A stretch of DNA of 64,000 nucleotides from Hexactinellida sp. DTS-2022 (GCA_028753945.1 JAPNXP010000001.1:248001-312000); one strand, 5' to 3'; positions 33,701 through 42,958 are shown, counted from the first letter of the stretch. Notes: generated by a model from the sequence alone, not told the origin. Numbers and translations: made by a program.

Positions 33701-36208
33701 TACTCAGAAAATGGAAATGGTTGTTAAAAAAGTAGCTGAGTATTATTAATAACATATGATTTGGTGTATAGACAAGCTCTTCTTCGTGAGAGGCACCAAT
33801 GTGTCTGAGGCCAGTGCAATCGAGGTGCCGCCCCACACTCTCGGTCTCAACTCCCTGGGCTGCTACATCTACCGCTGCGAGGCGGAACAAACCGTGTATG
33901 CCTGGAGAGGCGCCAAAGCGTCTCAGTCCCAACAGGCCTGTCTGGAGGCGACAGTGGAGAAAATGGCTACAAGGTAGTGGCTTATAATCCCATGACTTAT
34001 TTATGAATTTACTTATGCAGCGATCATCCGCGTTTGTTTTAAATAACCTGGCTAGTTTCTACCGATGTTTTTTTTTTCTAAACATAAAAAAACAATCGGT
34101 AGAAAGTAGCCAGGTTATTTAATACAAACGCCGATGATCGGTGGATAAGTAAATTCTTTATTTATTCCAACAGTAACCATAACAGTAGTCGTTCTTTAGG
34201 GAAAACTTTACTGTTGTGCACGTGGATGAAGGAAATGAGCCGAGCGTCTTCGAGAGAATAATCCCAAACTCAGTTTCAAGTGTGTACTCGTTAATATTAA
34301 CATATTTGAGTATTATAAATCAGTTAATTATACCTTCTGTCCCATTCAAAGGTGACAAAGAGATTCTGAAGACGCCCCATTTGTTCGAGCTATGTGGGGC
34401 TTCTGGCCAATTCACCTTCAACCAATACGTCCCTCAGATATACACAGACCAACTCAATGCACTCGTTTTCCTGCAGCTTGACCTCTATTCAGCCCAACAG
34501 CCAAGTAATAATTAATACGTCATGTTTTCCGTCTAAGTGTGAAACCCTCTAAGTGTGATTACTGGTATAAATTAAGCTGGAACGAATTTGCTATGAATAG
34601 ACAAACAAATAGAAATGATTAACACTCTAAATTTAGCCTGGAAGTAATTTGTTAATTAAATGAACAATTTATGACAAATTGGTTTCGGCCGCAACAAATA
34701 TGACGAAACAGCTGCCCTACTAATGAATATATTTTAATTAAATATCGTAATTCTGTAGCTATATTTATGCTGGACGTGCATTACGAAGTTTACATTTGGT
34801 TTGGCTGGTGGCCGGACAAGACGCACAACTCTAGGAGCCACGTCACCTCCGAGTCTCTCACGAACACAGGTGTTTCGGACACTAGATGGCAGGGCGACAA
34901 AAAGCTGGCCATTCAGACGGCACTCAACTATGTCAAAGGTAAGCTTATAATAAAGTGATAATTATTCGTATGCTCTGACAACTGAATGTGTGTAGATGGA
35001 GGCCGATCGGATTGCCCAGTTTATGTAACATTCGCTGGATCAGAGCCAGACTCTTTCAAAGCTCTATTTCCCATCTGGTGCATTAAGACAGAACTTAGCA
35101 ATGTGTCTAGGAACGACAATCCCTTCCATCCCAAAGGGAAGGTGAGAGCTGAGGATCTGCTAGCCACCTACACTCGGTGAGTTAATTTTGGAATACAGTT
35201 TAATTCGGTTAGTATGTACCCCCCCCCCAGGAGGGAAAATTAGTATGTATTATTCAAGTGTAAATTGACAAACTTTGTTTATACAAGTTAGTACTTACTA
35301 AGGCGAATGACGTACTAACTTTGTAACTTTGTTTATATAAGTTAGTACGTTCTAGGCGAAATACGTACTAACTTTGTTTATACAAGTTAGTAACTTAGTA
35401 CGTACTAATGCGAATGACGTACTAACTTTGTTTATATAAGTTAGTACGTATTAAGGTGAAATACGTACTAACTATGTTTATACAAGTTAGTACGTACTAA
35501 GACGAATGACGTACTAACTAATGTTTATACAAATTACCTTATAATAGGAAATTAACGCGCCATGAAATTAACGCGAATTGGAGCTGAACATTTTCAATTA
35601 CATGAAATTAACGCGAAAAAATTTCGAAAAAAATTCAGGATTATTCACCTGATTAATACTATTTATTGTGCCCAAATGGGTTTCCAATCTACTTGATAGA
35701 CATGGTATATCCTTTCAACCTAGTTGCACATCTGAAAATATGTAGCTCGGATGTTCGTCCATCCATTGTAAAATTTTGCTAAATAGCAGGAAATTAAGGT
35801 CATGGAAATTAACGCGATTTGGAGAAATTCACGTTAATTTCCTATAATAAGGTAGTACGTACTAAACGTACTAACTTTGTTTATACAAGTTAGACGTACT
35901 ACCGAGTTCTACTGTAATACTGTGTTAGTATTGTTTAATTGCTCTCGCTATTAGAACTCGGTATACCTATGATGAGCTAACCAGAAAACCGCTACCTGAA
36001 GGGGTCAACCCTGGAAAATTGGAAATGTATCTCTCCGAACAAGAATTTGAGGTAAGAGAGACTATTGAGTAATTAATTGTTATCGTAACTTATCAACTAG
36101 TTATCCGAATCAATCCTGTAGAGTATATTTAACATGGAAAAAGAGGAATTTGGGAAGCTTCACTCCTGGAAGCAGAAGCTCTTAAGAGAACAACATAAGC
36201 TCTATTAA
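18703..36208 (+). CDS. SVIL: supervillin (gelsolin/villin-superfamily), 29 exons
   Basis: Coding exons fit in phase throughout (1712 aa): 18703-18918, 20174-20431, 22960-23178, 24102-24233, 24645-24840, 24902-25019, 25562-25821, 28598-29207, 29305-29413, 29486-29546, 30544-30690, 30762-30898, 31003-31156, 31225-31385, 31713-32078, 32139-32434, 32624-32837, 32909-32987, 33047-33238, 33291-33424, 33483-33559, 33623-33645, 33772-33973, 34200-34279, 34352-34504, 34759-34938, 34996-35176, 35955-36051, 36122-36208. Exons 1-10 code a disordered Ser/Thr/Pro/Lys region. From exon 11 come gelsolin-type repeats as in human supervillin (HVLIRVKGKRQVHARI, ELWLWVGPEA, VLVFDFGTEVYLWVGK, MIFFWQGDG, HYEVYIWFGWWPDK) and a C-terminal villin headpiece (GKLEMYLSEQEFE, HSWKQKLLREQ). 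Supervillin links F-actin and myosin II to the plasma membrane. The basic LKKxKGLF end of the headpiece is changed. A second donor for exon 9 at 29429 is possible. Exon 22 has only 23 nt. Confidence 0.88.
19025..19140 (+). repeat. dispersed repeat, copy A (intron 1 of SVIL)
   Basis: Begins with TACAGTAGAAC and contains GAACACGGTTAATACAAAC and AGGCCCCTTCAAAGCCTTCC. The reverse complement is found again at 23625-23730 in intron 3. The TACAGTAGAAC end is pogo/Tigger-like. Degenerate, no coding capacity. Confidence 0.5.
19228..19404 (+). repeat. three-copy dispersed repeat, copy 1 (SVIL intron 1)
   Basis: About 180 bp starting GTGTATTATACAGCCATTTG and ending in a hairpin, GGAGCGTCTCGCGCTTCTGG, then ATAATCCCTTGC. 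Two more copies in the same orientation lie in introns 7 and 16 of the same gene. It ends 8 bp before the left target duplication of the hAT-like element at 19421. Confidence 0.75.
19421..20136. mobile_element. hAT-like non-autonomous DNA transposon (716 bp)
   Basis: Flanked on both sides by the same 8 bases, GTTATGTT (19413-19420 and 20137-20144), the target-site size of hAT elements. Ends start TAGTGATTTCCGGGA and, on the other strand, TAGGAAACGACCGGGA; TAGTG fits the hAT YARNG start. Both subterminal regions carry repeated CCGGGA/ACCGGG motifs, often the transposase-binding sites. The interior is AT-rich without a transposase frame. It sits in intron 1, 37 bases upstream of exon 2 of the supervillin gene. 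Confidence 0.7.
20137..20158 (+). repeat. (TTATG)n short tandem repeat
   Basis: About four TTATG units directly after the hAT-like element and including its right target duplication. Because the motif is repetitive, the 8-bp duplication could partly reflect this repeat; the same 8 bases at the left end argue for a true duplication. Confidence 0.7.
20432..22959 (+). other. SVIL intron 2 (2.5 kb)
   Basis: Long AT-rich intron between two well-defined exons (donor GTGAGT at 20432, acceptor TTTCAG ending at 22959). Besides the foldback element it holds only short open frames without domains. Confidence 0.7.
20838..21013. mobile_element. foldback MITE, copy 1 (SVIL intron 2)
   Basis: Two arms of about 74 bp are near-perfect inverted copies: TTTACTTATACAGCGATCAT on the left and ATGATCGCTGTATAAGTAAA on the right, continuing through CATCGGTGTTTG, ACCTGGCTA and TTTCTACCGAT. 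The loop is only about 25 bp of A/T. Weaker inverted similarity (TTAATTTTAAAA) extends further into both flanks. A second copy lies in intron 23. No coding sequence. Confidence 0.8.
23625..23730 (-). repeat. dispersed repeat, copy B (SVIL intron 3), inverted to copy A
   Basis: On the minus strand it matches 19025-19140 in blocks: CTTAATTAATACGAACACGG, GGCCTT, CCTTTCAAGCC and GGATAAGGAG in the same order. Divergence is high, so this is an old pair. Confidence 0.45.
26946..27626 (-). CDS. small nested coiled-coil protein, unrecognised
   Basis: Inside SVIL intron 7, opposite strand. Two exons fit in phase 0: 27591-27626 (ATG at 27626, donor GTAAGT) and 26946-27260 (acceptor TTTAG), with a 330-nt intron; 116 aa. 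The joined N-terminus reads LMIKRYADANPQWVG across the junction, then KSYRKLLLYIRQH, a basic middle (KIQIKKRLVNNRRSR) and a C-terminal coiled coil (INSLEKEIDCIRKRI). Codon use includes GC-containing codons unlike the surrounding intron. I know no family for it. It looks like a small nuclear or complex-subunit protein, but that is inference. A pseudogene is possible if no transcript exists. Confidence 0.5.
28333..28516 (+). repeat. three-copy dispersed repeat, copy 2 (SVIL intron 7)
   Basis: Same order as copy 1: GTGTATTATACAGCCATTTG, ATCCAATTTCCATAC, ACAAATTAATGTTACGG, TTTTCCAAAAATAATGCTTC, then the hairpin AAGGAGCGTCTCGCGCTCCT and GGATAATTCCTTGC. It ends about 80 bp upstream of exon 8. Confidence 0.75.
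29046..29126 (+). repeat. 18-bp coding minisatellite in SVIL exon 8
   Basis: Four and a half tandem units of TCTAGCACCAAGTTACC(T/C), each coding SSTKLP in frame. The copies differ only at third positions, so expansion is recent. It lies in the disordered N-terminal region of supervillin. Confidence 0.85.
32464..32586 (+). repeat. three-copy dispersed repeat, copy 3 (SVIL intron 16, internally deleted)
   Basis: Starts GTGTATTATACAGCCAATTG, and keeps GATCCAATTTTCAT and the terminal hairpin GAGCGTCTCGCGCTC with ATAATTCCTTGG. About 60 bp of the middle present in copies 1 and 2 is missing. Confidence 0.7.
34009..34153. mobile_element. foldback MITE, copy 2 (SVIL intron 23)
   Basis: Shorter copy of the element at 20838-21013: arms share TTTACTTAT, GCGATCATC, CGTTTGTTTTAAATAACC, TGGCTAGTTTCTACCGAT, then an A/T loop and the inverted arm ending ATAAGTAAA. 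The inner GGTATCACCGATCATCGG segment of the left arm is deleted. Confidence 0.8.
35273..35900 (+). repeat. 46-bp tandem array in SVIL intron 27
   Basis: At least five tandem units of about 46 bp before 35535 and a partial unit after 35853. Each contains TTTGTTTATACAAGTTAGTA, the palindrome TTAGTACGTACTAA and GCGAATGACGTACTAA. Units alternate between GAATGACG and GAAATACG forms, which suggests a dimeric expansion. The array is split by a separate inverted-repeat element at 35537-35852. Confidence 0.85.
35537..35852. mobile_element. inverted-repeat element with TA duplication, nested in the array
   Basis: Left end CCTTATAATAGGAAATTAAC and right end (other strand) CCTTATTATAGGAAATTAAC differ at one base in the first 20. 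TA flanks both sides (35535-35536, 35853-35854), as for Tc1/mariner-type insertion. GAAATTAACGCG recurs several times inside. 316 bp, no reading frame. Confidence 0.7.
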
Positions 36209-37650
36209 TTAACTCGGTCTATACAATCAGCTCAGGTTGAGATGCCAAATGCCAATTTCAACACTTTTATTATTCTGCACAATTTCCTTTTTATGTTAGT
36301 TTGTAAATGGTTCTTAGGAGAGTCAGTTGCAATTGTAGTTGTTTATAATGTGATTCACAATCTTTCAATGGATTTTATTTATTTACACACAAACATAACA
36401 CATCGCAATATTTTATTGCTTTTTTTGTTACTTCAGATTAAATGGTATTTGTTCAATTCTTACTATAATTAATCAGTTATTTAATTACTAAAAGGGTCAG
36501 ATTAAATTAATTAATTAAACCTAAAGGTTAACAAAAAGTATTATAAATAATTAGTCTTATGATAGCATTTCTCGTAGATTAAGACAATTAATTAATAGGA
36601 GTAAAAACTGATCTCTCACAGTCTCAGTGGCTTTTTATACCACACCCAACTAGTAAGTTACACTCGTGAGAGAATGTGTATACTAGACTCTCATGATCTA
36701 CTCAAATAACAGTTTCCATAATCGGGATTAGTTCATAACTGGGATCAGTTCACCCATCAGGCGATGCCCTTATCGCTTGCGCCGCCCCTGGTGACGACAT
36801 AACCCAATGAGTTATTCTAATAGAAGTTGTGTCAATCGAAATACCATAATACGAGCCCTTCGGTCTCGGTCGCTTCTCGACGGATCACTCAACTGCTACG
36901 GTCTCTATTTATTCAATTAAATATCTTCACTTTTAGTATATTAGTTATTACAACTTAAAAGAGACATTATCCTATTTGCAGAGACTAATTATGTTCAGCT
37001 ACTTATTACACGCGTTGGCCTCCAAGTTCGTTTTGAATTTTCCTTAATTTGTTTACTTGTCTTTTTACAACAACATAAATATGCATACGTATATTAGAAA
37101 TTTGTAAATGCGAAATTCGTGTTCAGCATAAAAACAACACACAACAATCGAGTTTTTATTAATAAAGACTTGATGACAATAATCTAGCTTAATGATTGTG
37201 AGGAATTATATAATATACATATTATATTTGTATCTTCTGTGCTCTGAACAATGGAATGAAATCCGCGGATTACTTAGTTACTAAACAAATTTGTTTAATG
37301 AGATGAGAAGCGGGGTTCCCTGTATGTTGCATTCAGAACATAAAACTCCAAATACCATGTCTGATCCTTCAATTAATTAATAATTAAGTAACTGAACTGA
37401 TTATTATAATTATCTGATATGGACACTTCATTACATTTAATAATATTTCGAAGGACTAAAAATCTTACCGGTAACAATAATATAATTCTATATAGTATTA
37501 ATTTAATTAACTATCAAAATTCTAGGTAATAGTTTGGTAGAAATAAAATAACGATAATACTAGCGAAATACAAAGAGAAACTAGAAATAATAAAAAATAA
37601 TAAATACGGCCTAGGGACTGGGAGAGGGTCTTAGCTCGATAGCGTGAGAA
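36209..37650. other. intergenic region between convergent SVIL and ALDH
   Basis: 1.4 kb, very AT-rich, presumably both 3' UTRs. A more GC-rich patch at about 36755-36905 (GGCGATGCCCTTATCGCTTG, CGAGCCCTTCGGTCTCGGTC) stands out, but it matches no RNA or protein I recognise. No open frame of interest. Confidence 0.5.
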
Positions 37651-39144
37651 TTATGAATTCTTCTGCTGGACCTTGATGGTTACCGTCTTAACCTCTGAGT
37701 ACTGCTGTATTCCGTACTCGCCCAGCTCACGCCCGGTCCCGGACATCTTGTATCCTCCGAAGGGGGCCTGTGGCTCCAGCACGTCGTAGCAGTTTATCCA
37801 CACGGTACCGGCGCGCAGCGAGTGCGCTATGTGCAGGGCTGACTCAATGTTGTTGGTGAATACCGACGCGGCTAGACCGTAGTTGGTCTTGTTTCCCCGC
37901 TCGATCACTTCCTCTATCGTCTTGAATTTTAGAATCGGCATGACGGGTCCGAATATCTCCTCTTTAGCAATCCTCATATCGTCAGTCACTCCGGAGAAGA
38001 TGGTCGGCTGGATGAAGTACCCCTTGTCCCCAAACCTGCTCCCCCCGCACTCCAGCTTGGCCCCCTCCCCTTTCCCGCTCTCGATCAGCTCCAGGATCTT
38101 GTCGAACTGCGTCTTGTCCACCTGCGGCCCCTGTCCCGTCCCAGCGCAGAAGGGGTCGCCCACCTTGGTCTTGTTGGCCCTCTCGATGGACTTCTTTAGA
38201 AACTCGTCGTAGATCTCTTCCTGCACGAAGCAGCGGGAGCCCGCGCAGCAGCACTGCCCCTGGTTGAAGAAAAGAGCCAAGTTGCTCATCTCAACTGCGT
38301 AGTCTAAGTCTGCGTCCTTGAGGATAATGTTGGGGCTCTTTCCTCCCAGCTCCAGGGTCACGTTCTTCAGGTTGGTCCTCCCCGCTGCCTGCATGATCAG
38401 GTGTCCCACCTCAGTGGACCCTGTGAACGCCACCTTGTCCACGTCCATGTGCTCCGCTATCGCAGCGCCAGCCGTGGGCCCGTAGCCGGGGATCACGTTG
38501 ACCACGCCCGGAGGGAACCCCGCCTCTCGGATGAGCGAGGCCAGGTAGAGGCCCGTGAGGGGCGTTTGCTCCGCTAACTTTAGGACGATCACGTTTCCTG
38601 TGGTCAGGGCCGGAGCCAGTTTCCATGCCGCCATCAGAAGCGGGAAGTTCCAAGGGATTATCTGACCTACGACGCCGATCGGTTCGTGACGAGTGTAGGT
38701 GAAGAAGTTCCCATCGATTGGGATTGTCTTTCCCTGGATCTTATCTGCCCAGCCCGCGTAGTAGTGCAGCACCTTGATCACCAATGCGATGTCGATGTCG
38801 TGTGAGTGTGCGTACGGCTTCCCGTTGTCCAGCGTCTCGAGCTTAGCGAGATACTCGCGGTCCCTCTCGACCAGTTCCGCGAGCCTGTAGAGCATGCGGC
38901 CGCGGGCCGAGGCGTTCGTGAGGCGCCACTCGCTGCCCAGCTCGAAGGCCTTTTTCGCAGCAGCCACGGCCCTGTCGACATCCGCCTTATCTCCCTCTTC
39001 TACGTCACAGATCTTCTCCCCGGTGGTAGGGTCAACCGTGGGGAACTTCTTCCCGCTCACGGAGGGAACGAATTCATTGTTGATGAAAATCTGAGTGTAT
39101 TTGATCTGAAACTTTTCTCCTGTACCCGGAATTATAACTTCCAT
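37651..39144 (-). CDS. aldehyde dehydrogenase, ALDH1/2 class
   Basis: Single exon, 497 aa, ATG at 39144. NAD-dependent oxidation of aldehydes to acids (acetaldehyde, retinal or similar). Key residues are present: N166 in [11 protein letters not shown]189 and E192 of the cofactor site in [10 protein letters not shown], the FTGSTEVG turn at 240-247, general base E265 in ELGGKSPN, and the nucleophile C299 in the [11 protein letters not shown] triplet. The C-terminal half ends with [15 protein letters not shown] and [11 protein letters not shown]. There is no obvious mitochondrial presequence, which favours a cytosolic ALDH1-type enzyme over ALDH2. Substrate cannot be read from the sequence. Codons are strongly GC-rich. 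Confidence 0.95.
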   Translation of the reverse strand: MEVIIPGTGEKFQIKYTQIFINNEFVPSVSGKKFPTVDPTTGEKICDVEEGDKADVDRAVAAAKKAFELGSEWRLTNASARGRMLYRLAELVERDREYLAKLETLDNGKPYAHSHDIDIALVIKVLHYYAGWADKIQGKTIPIDGNFFTYTRHEPIGVVGQIIPWNFPLLMAAWKLAPALTTGNVIVLKLAEQTPLTGLYLASLIREAGFPPGVVNVIPGYGPTAGAAIAEHMDVDKVAFTGSTEVGHLIMQAAGRTNLKNVTLELGGKSPNIILKDADLDYAVEMSNLALFFNQGQCCCAGSRCFVQEEIYDEFLKKSIERANKTKVGDPFCAGTGQGPQVDKTQFDKILELIESGKGEGAKLECGGSRFGDKGYFIQPTIFSGVTDDMRIAKEEIFGPVMPILKFKTIEEVIERGNKTNYGLAASVFTNNIESALHIAHSLRAGTVWINCYDVLEPQAPFGGYKMSGTGRELGEYGIQQYSEVKTVTIKVQQKNS

Positions 39145-39764
39145 CAGAATTGTACGTAGTCAACTTAGAAATGTAATAACAAGTTAGAAATGTGCTCGAC
39201 TAAGAGTATTGGATTATATATTATTCGTAGCAAGCCTATACCCCATTTTCAGGAGATGATTAAATTCATGAAGAAACTTATACGTACTTGTACTACACTT
39301 GTTGGACAATTTTATTTTACAACGTATAATCACCACCACACTTTTGTAAAGTTCCTGAACAATTTTACGTAATATTCTGTATAGCAAATTTAGTCAAAGT
39401 ATAGAGGTGTCAAATGGGTCTTTGGTCAGCTCGGAATAATAATAGGATTCTGCGGCTTGAAGATATTTCAATGACTTATTTGGGATTGTATAGTATACGC
39501 AACAGCATTTGTACAAAAGAAAGGTTACCAGACACAATGCACACAGAAACAGTAATCACTACAAATTTTGACGTTGAATAACAGATTTCCATACAATAGT
39601 AAACATAGTCTCAGACTTTCTAATAACAACATTATCCGATTAGGTATTATAGGGATCGAAGCTAATAATTATCAAGACGTAGATATATATTTCATATCTG
39701 GAGATCTGGACTAAATTTTACTGTATGTAATATCTTAGATAATTTCGTTGACTAAGATATCATT
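39145..39764. other. divergent intergenic region (ALDH / copine promoters)
   Basis: 620 bases of AT-rich DNA between the start codons of two divergent genes, so it must carry both promoters. I see no clear shared motif, CpG-rich block or repeat. Confidence 0.6.
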
Positions 39765-41801
39765 ATGATACCTCACCAATCGAACCACTTCCTCTCGCTG
39801 AGCTTCAGTCTGTCGGAAGTGAGGGTACGGCAGAACTACTCGCTCATCAGCTGCTCACTATTCATAAAGCACTCCCCTTCCCACGACTTCAAACTCCTCT
39901 CTTCTACAGATTTCGTAGAGAACCCAGGGATTGGTGGGTTTGTCACATTCCATGAGGACATTAGCGTTGAGTGGTTGCTCGACTGGGAGCAATACATTCG
40001 AGTGGAACTCCGCACCTTAGAAACAGCTGATGACGGAGCGCAAGCTACAGCTGTTCCTCTGCTGGTTGCGTGTGCGGAGTTCCCATTGGCAGACACCCTG
40101 GTGGCAGGGAAGGAATACCGGGCCCCACTGGAGGGGGTGGCTGGAATTCAGTGCGGCATGCTCCATATAAACATGCGGGAGGTGGAGAGGAACCGACTGA
40201 CGCTCGTATTCAAGTGCTCCACGCGGATATCGCATGAGGGCCGAGGCAAGAGAGACCTCATCTCTAAGCTGCTGCACAAGGAAGAGCCGCGAGACAACAA
40301 GAGCGCCAGCAGGCTGCATCTAGACCTGGCAACCAAGTACCAGACAGGAGTTATGCAACCGTTCGTGTGTAGCGAGTCGAGAGAATCCGCGGAATCGATT
40401 GACTGGGATATGATGTTTGTGCCGGTGTCTAGTATAAAGGAGTTCCATCTCGACAGTACAGTCTGGATAAGGCTATGGGAGCGGGAGAGAGACAGCTCGC
40501 ATAAACTAGCTCAGTCCAGTGAGAGTCTCAGGTCCATGCTGACGATGGATGAGTGCGATTCCAAGCGACTCGACCTCACATCCATCCCCGGTCTTAAGCC
40601 CTCTCAGTGTCTGCCTTCCAGCTCTGTGTCCGTGTCCGAGTGCAGACTCGTAAAGTTCCCTACCGCCGTGGACTACCTGCTAGGGGGCTACGAGATCTCC
40701 CTCACGCTCGCAGTCGATTTCTCGGTCTCCAACGGGGACTATACGCTGCATTCCTCATACCACTACCTGTCTCCTGGCAACGAGAACAGTTACATGGAAT
40801 GTATCAGGTCAGCAATCAACTTCACTCAGAAGTTCTCCAACACTTCCCTGTGTGATTTGCCGGTGATAGCGTACGGCTTCGGAGCGGGGGCTTCGCACTG
40901 CTTCGCTCTCAACCGGCAGGAGGCCGACCCCACGCTCCGCTCCCCGGAGACACTCCTCTCTCGCTACGCGGACACCGTCAGGTCCGTGGAGCCGGCCGGC
41001 CCCGCCTCCCTGCGGCACGCTATTCACAAGTGCCTGCACGACGCGATGGCTCAGGAGAGCTACGCGTCCTACAGGCTCTGCTGCGTGCTAACGGCGGGGG
41101 CTGTTAACGACCTGACGGAGGTGCGAGAGGTGCTAGTCGAGTCTGCCAAGTACCCGGTCTCCTTCGTGTTCGTGGGCATAGGGGACCAGAAGGGACTGGG
41201 GAAGTTGGAGGACATGTTTAAGGCGGAAGCGCGGCTTACAAGCGCTAACGGCACTCGCGCCGTTAGGTGCAATGTGCTGTATCGAGCCTGGAAATCGCTA
41301 AAGTCCCAGACTCAAGAGAAAGGACAGAAAGTGCACTCTGCCATCTCTCTCAACCTCACCTCTGCGCTCCTAGACCAATTCAGAGGTTACTACCGGCTGA
41401 CTAACACAGTCCCCCCGGGGCCCGTAGACACCAGGGGCCCCGCGGGGGCTCCCTATCGATCCCTCACAAAGCAGACCTCTCTCTATGGGCACTACCTCAC
41501 AGCTGAGCTGAGCGATACCAAGATGTTCCAAGAAGCACAGCTGCAAGCCCTGACCCCACTCAAGAAGGAATCCTCGATCGGCCGAGCAGAGGTTACCCCT
41601 CTGAGCACCGCTCTTATAAAACCGATCACTTTAGACCCATGCACCCCTCTCAGTCCGCAGGAGAGCCTCCTCAGGTACAGCTCCTATCTCACGCCCCTCA
41701 GCGGAGACAGAGGGGGCAGGGGGCAGATCTCGCACCCTCCTGTCACACCCCTGGTACACGAAGACTCTCTCAACATTGGCAAGTTCAACATAGACGACTG
41801 A
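39765..41801 (+). CDS. copine-family protein
   Basis: Single exon, 678 aa, ATG at 39765. Copines carry two C2 domains that bind phospholipid in a Ca2+-dependent way and a vWA-like copine domain. The first ~290 residues are divergent C2-like sequence. The copine domain starts at about residue 305: DYLLGGYEISLTLAVDFSVSN, with the MIDAS DxSxS present, then NSYMECIRSAINFTQKFSN, LPVIAYGFGAGAS, YRLCCVLTAGAVNDL and YPVSFVFVGIGD. After it, a 150-residue Pro/Ser/Thr-rich tail repeats L/V-TPL motifs. The tail and weak C2 domains are unusual. The first ATG may not be the native start, because the C2A domain begins abruptly. Confidence 0.8.
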   Translation: MIPHQSNHFLSLSFSLSEVRVRQNYSLISCSLFIKHSPSHDFKLLSSTDFVENPGIGGFVTFHEDISVEWLLDWEQYIRVELRTLETADDGAQATAVPLLVACAEFPLADTLVAGKEYRAPLEGVAGIQCGMLHINMREVERNRLTLVFKCSTRISHEGRGKRDLISKLLHKEEPRDNKSASRLHLDLATKYQTGVMQPFVCSESRESAESIDWDMMFVPVSSIKEFHLDSTVWIRLWERERDSSHKLAQSSESLRSMLTMDECDSKRLDLTSIPGLKPSQCLPSSSVSVSECRLVKFPTAVDYLLGGYEISLTLAVDFSVSNGDYTLHSSYHYLSPGNENSYMECIRSAINFTQKFSNTSLCDLPVIAYGFGAGASHCFALNRQEADPTLRSPETLLSRYADTVRSVEPAGPASLRHAIHKCLHDAMAQESYASYRLCCVLTAGAVNDLTEVREVLVESAKYPVSFVFVGIGDQKGLGKLEDMFKAEARLTSANGTRAVRCNVLYRAWKSLKSQTQEKGQKVHSAISLNLTSALLDQFRGYYRLTNTVPPGPVDTRGPAGAPYRSLTKQTSLYGHYLTAELSDTKMFQEAQLQALTPLKKESSIGRAEVTPLSTALIKPITLDPCTPLSPQESLLRYSSYLTPLSGDRGGRGQISHPPVTPLVHEDSLNIGKFNIDD

Positions 41802-41886
41802 AGACGATTGCATAATGTAACAATATTGTATTTGCAACATTATATTTTATAATATTCCTGTATCTCCCAAGCGATTACATATCTTT

Positions 41887-41892
41887 AATAAA
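41887..41892 (+). terminator. AATAAA polyadenylation signal, copine gene
   Basis: AATAAA 86 nt after the copine stop and only 42 nt upstream of the sulfotransferase ATG. If used, the copine 3' end overlaps the promoter or leader of the next gene. Confidence 0.5.
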
Positions 41893-41933
41893 GTCATTCG
41901 ATAGCTCTTGGCACAACTGGTTAGAGAGGTGTG

Positions 41934-42845
41934 ATGGCCTCAGATAACGCAGCTGATTCTCGCTGCGGAAAGCGCGAGTTCTCGCTCCACGGAGGGTATC
42001 TGTTTTCCTCTTTAACAACTGAGGAGTGGATAAATGACGTCACGACTAACTTCAAACCTCGCGAATCTGACATTTTCGTTATTTCTTTTCCAAAGAGTGG
42101 CACTAATTGGGTCTGTCACATAATCGAAATTCTCAAAACCGGCAAGCCGCTAGACGGCCCCCTCGAGAAGAGCAACACCGATCTGGACATTCCTCAGGTA
42201 GAAGCGCTCACGGAGGAGATCGCTGCCAAGTTCGGAGACTACGCGAAGCGGATTCCTATTCGCGGCGAGATCGCGTCTCTCCCGCCCCCGCGGGTGTTCT
42301 GTACGCATCTGCCCCACGAGTGGATTCCCAAGCACCCATCGGCTAAATACGTGTACATATACCGGAACCCTAAGGACGTGCTCGTGTCTGCGTACCACCA
42401 CCTCTCCGGGATGAACATACCGCAGTACTCAGGGAGCTTCGAGCAGTTCCTTAACCTGTACACGGACACCAGCGCACTGGGCTACTACAGGCACGTGAGG
42501 GGACACATCGAATTCAGAGGAGAACTGAACAAGTTCGTATTGTCCTACGAGGAACTGAAGACTCAGTTCAGACAGAAAGTGGGAGAGCTCTCTCACTTCT
42601 TGGGATTCCAGATAAGCGAGGAGACTCTAGATCTCGTGGCTAAAGAAACGAGCTTCGACGCCATGCGTAATAACGCTCTGACGAACAGAGACTCCATTAT
42701 GCGGCCGGGACTGAGGTTCCTGCGGAGGGGCGCTGTGGGCACCTGGAGGAGCGAGCTGTCTAACGAACAGTCCCGCGGAATAGACGAAATGACCAGGGAT
42801 AACCTGTCGGAAGAGTTCATCAATACCTACTTAGTTTACGAATAG
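41934..42845 (+). CDS. cytosolic sulfotransferase (SULT family)
   Basis: Single exon, 303 aa, ATG at 41934 (a GTG directly before it is not the start). Transfers sulfate from PAPS to small alcohols or phenols. The 5'-phosphosulfate loop is FPKSGTNW (P53-T57), the catalytic histidine is H125 in CTHLPHEW, the 3'-phosphate site is R144 with S152 in YIYRNPKDVLVSAYHH, and the C-terminal PAPS motif is RRGAVGTWRSE (family RKGxxGDWK). Length is normal for SULT1-type enzymes. It lies 132 nt behind the copine gene on the same strand. Confidence 0.93.
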   Translation: MASDNAADSRCGKREFSLHGGYLFSSLTTEEWINDVTTNFKPRESDIFVISFPKSGTNWVCHIIEILKTGKPLDGPLEKSNTDLDIPQVEALTEEIAAKFGDYAKRIPIRGEIASLPPPRVFCTHLPHEWIPKHPSAKYVYIYRNPKDVLVSAYHHLSGMNIPQYSGSFEQFLNLYTDTSALGYYRHVRGHIEFRGELNKFVLSYEELKTQFRQKVGELSHFLGFQISEETLDLVAKETSFDAMRNNALTNRDSIMRPGLRFLRRGAVGTWRSELSNEQSRGIDEMTRDNLSEEFINTYLVYE

Positions 42846-42872
42846 ATTAGCAAGATTATACTATATTCTAGC

Positions 42873-42878
42873 AATAAA
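42873..42878 (+). terminator. AATAAA polyadenylation signal, sulfotransferase
   Basis: AATAAA 27 nt after the sulfotransferase stop, in the 113-nt gap to the stop codon of the convergent glutathione transferase. Confidence 0.5.
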
Positions 42879-42958
42879 TAAATACCATATTAACTGATAT
42901 TCTGGAAATAGCAAAAACTAACTAGGACTGCAGTTAAGTCAGAAGTCAGCAGACAGAT

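Noticed and set aside
35273-35530. Regular repeats that resemble a CRISPR array
   Set aside because: Units are contiguous without unique spacers, and the DNA is eukaryotic; it is a plain tandem array.
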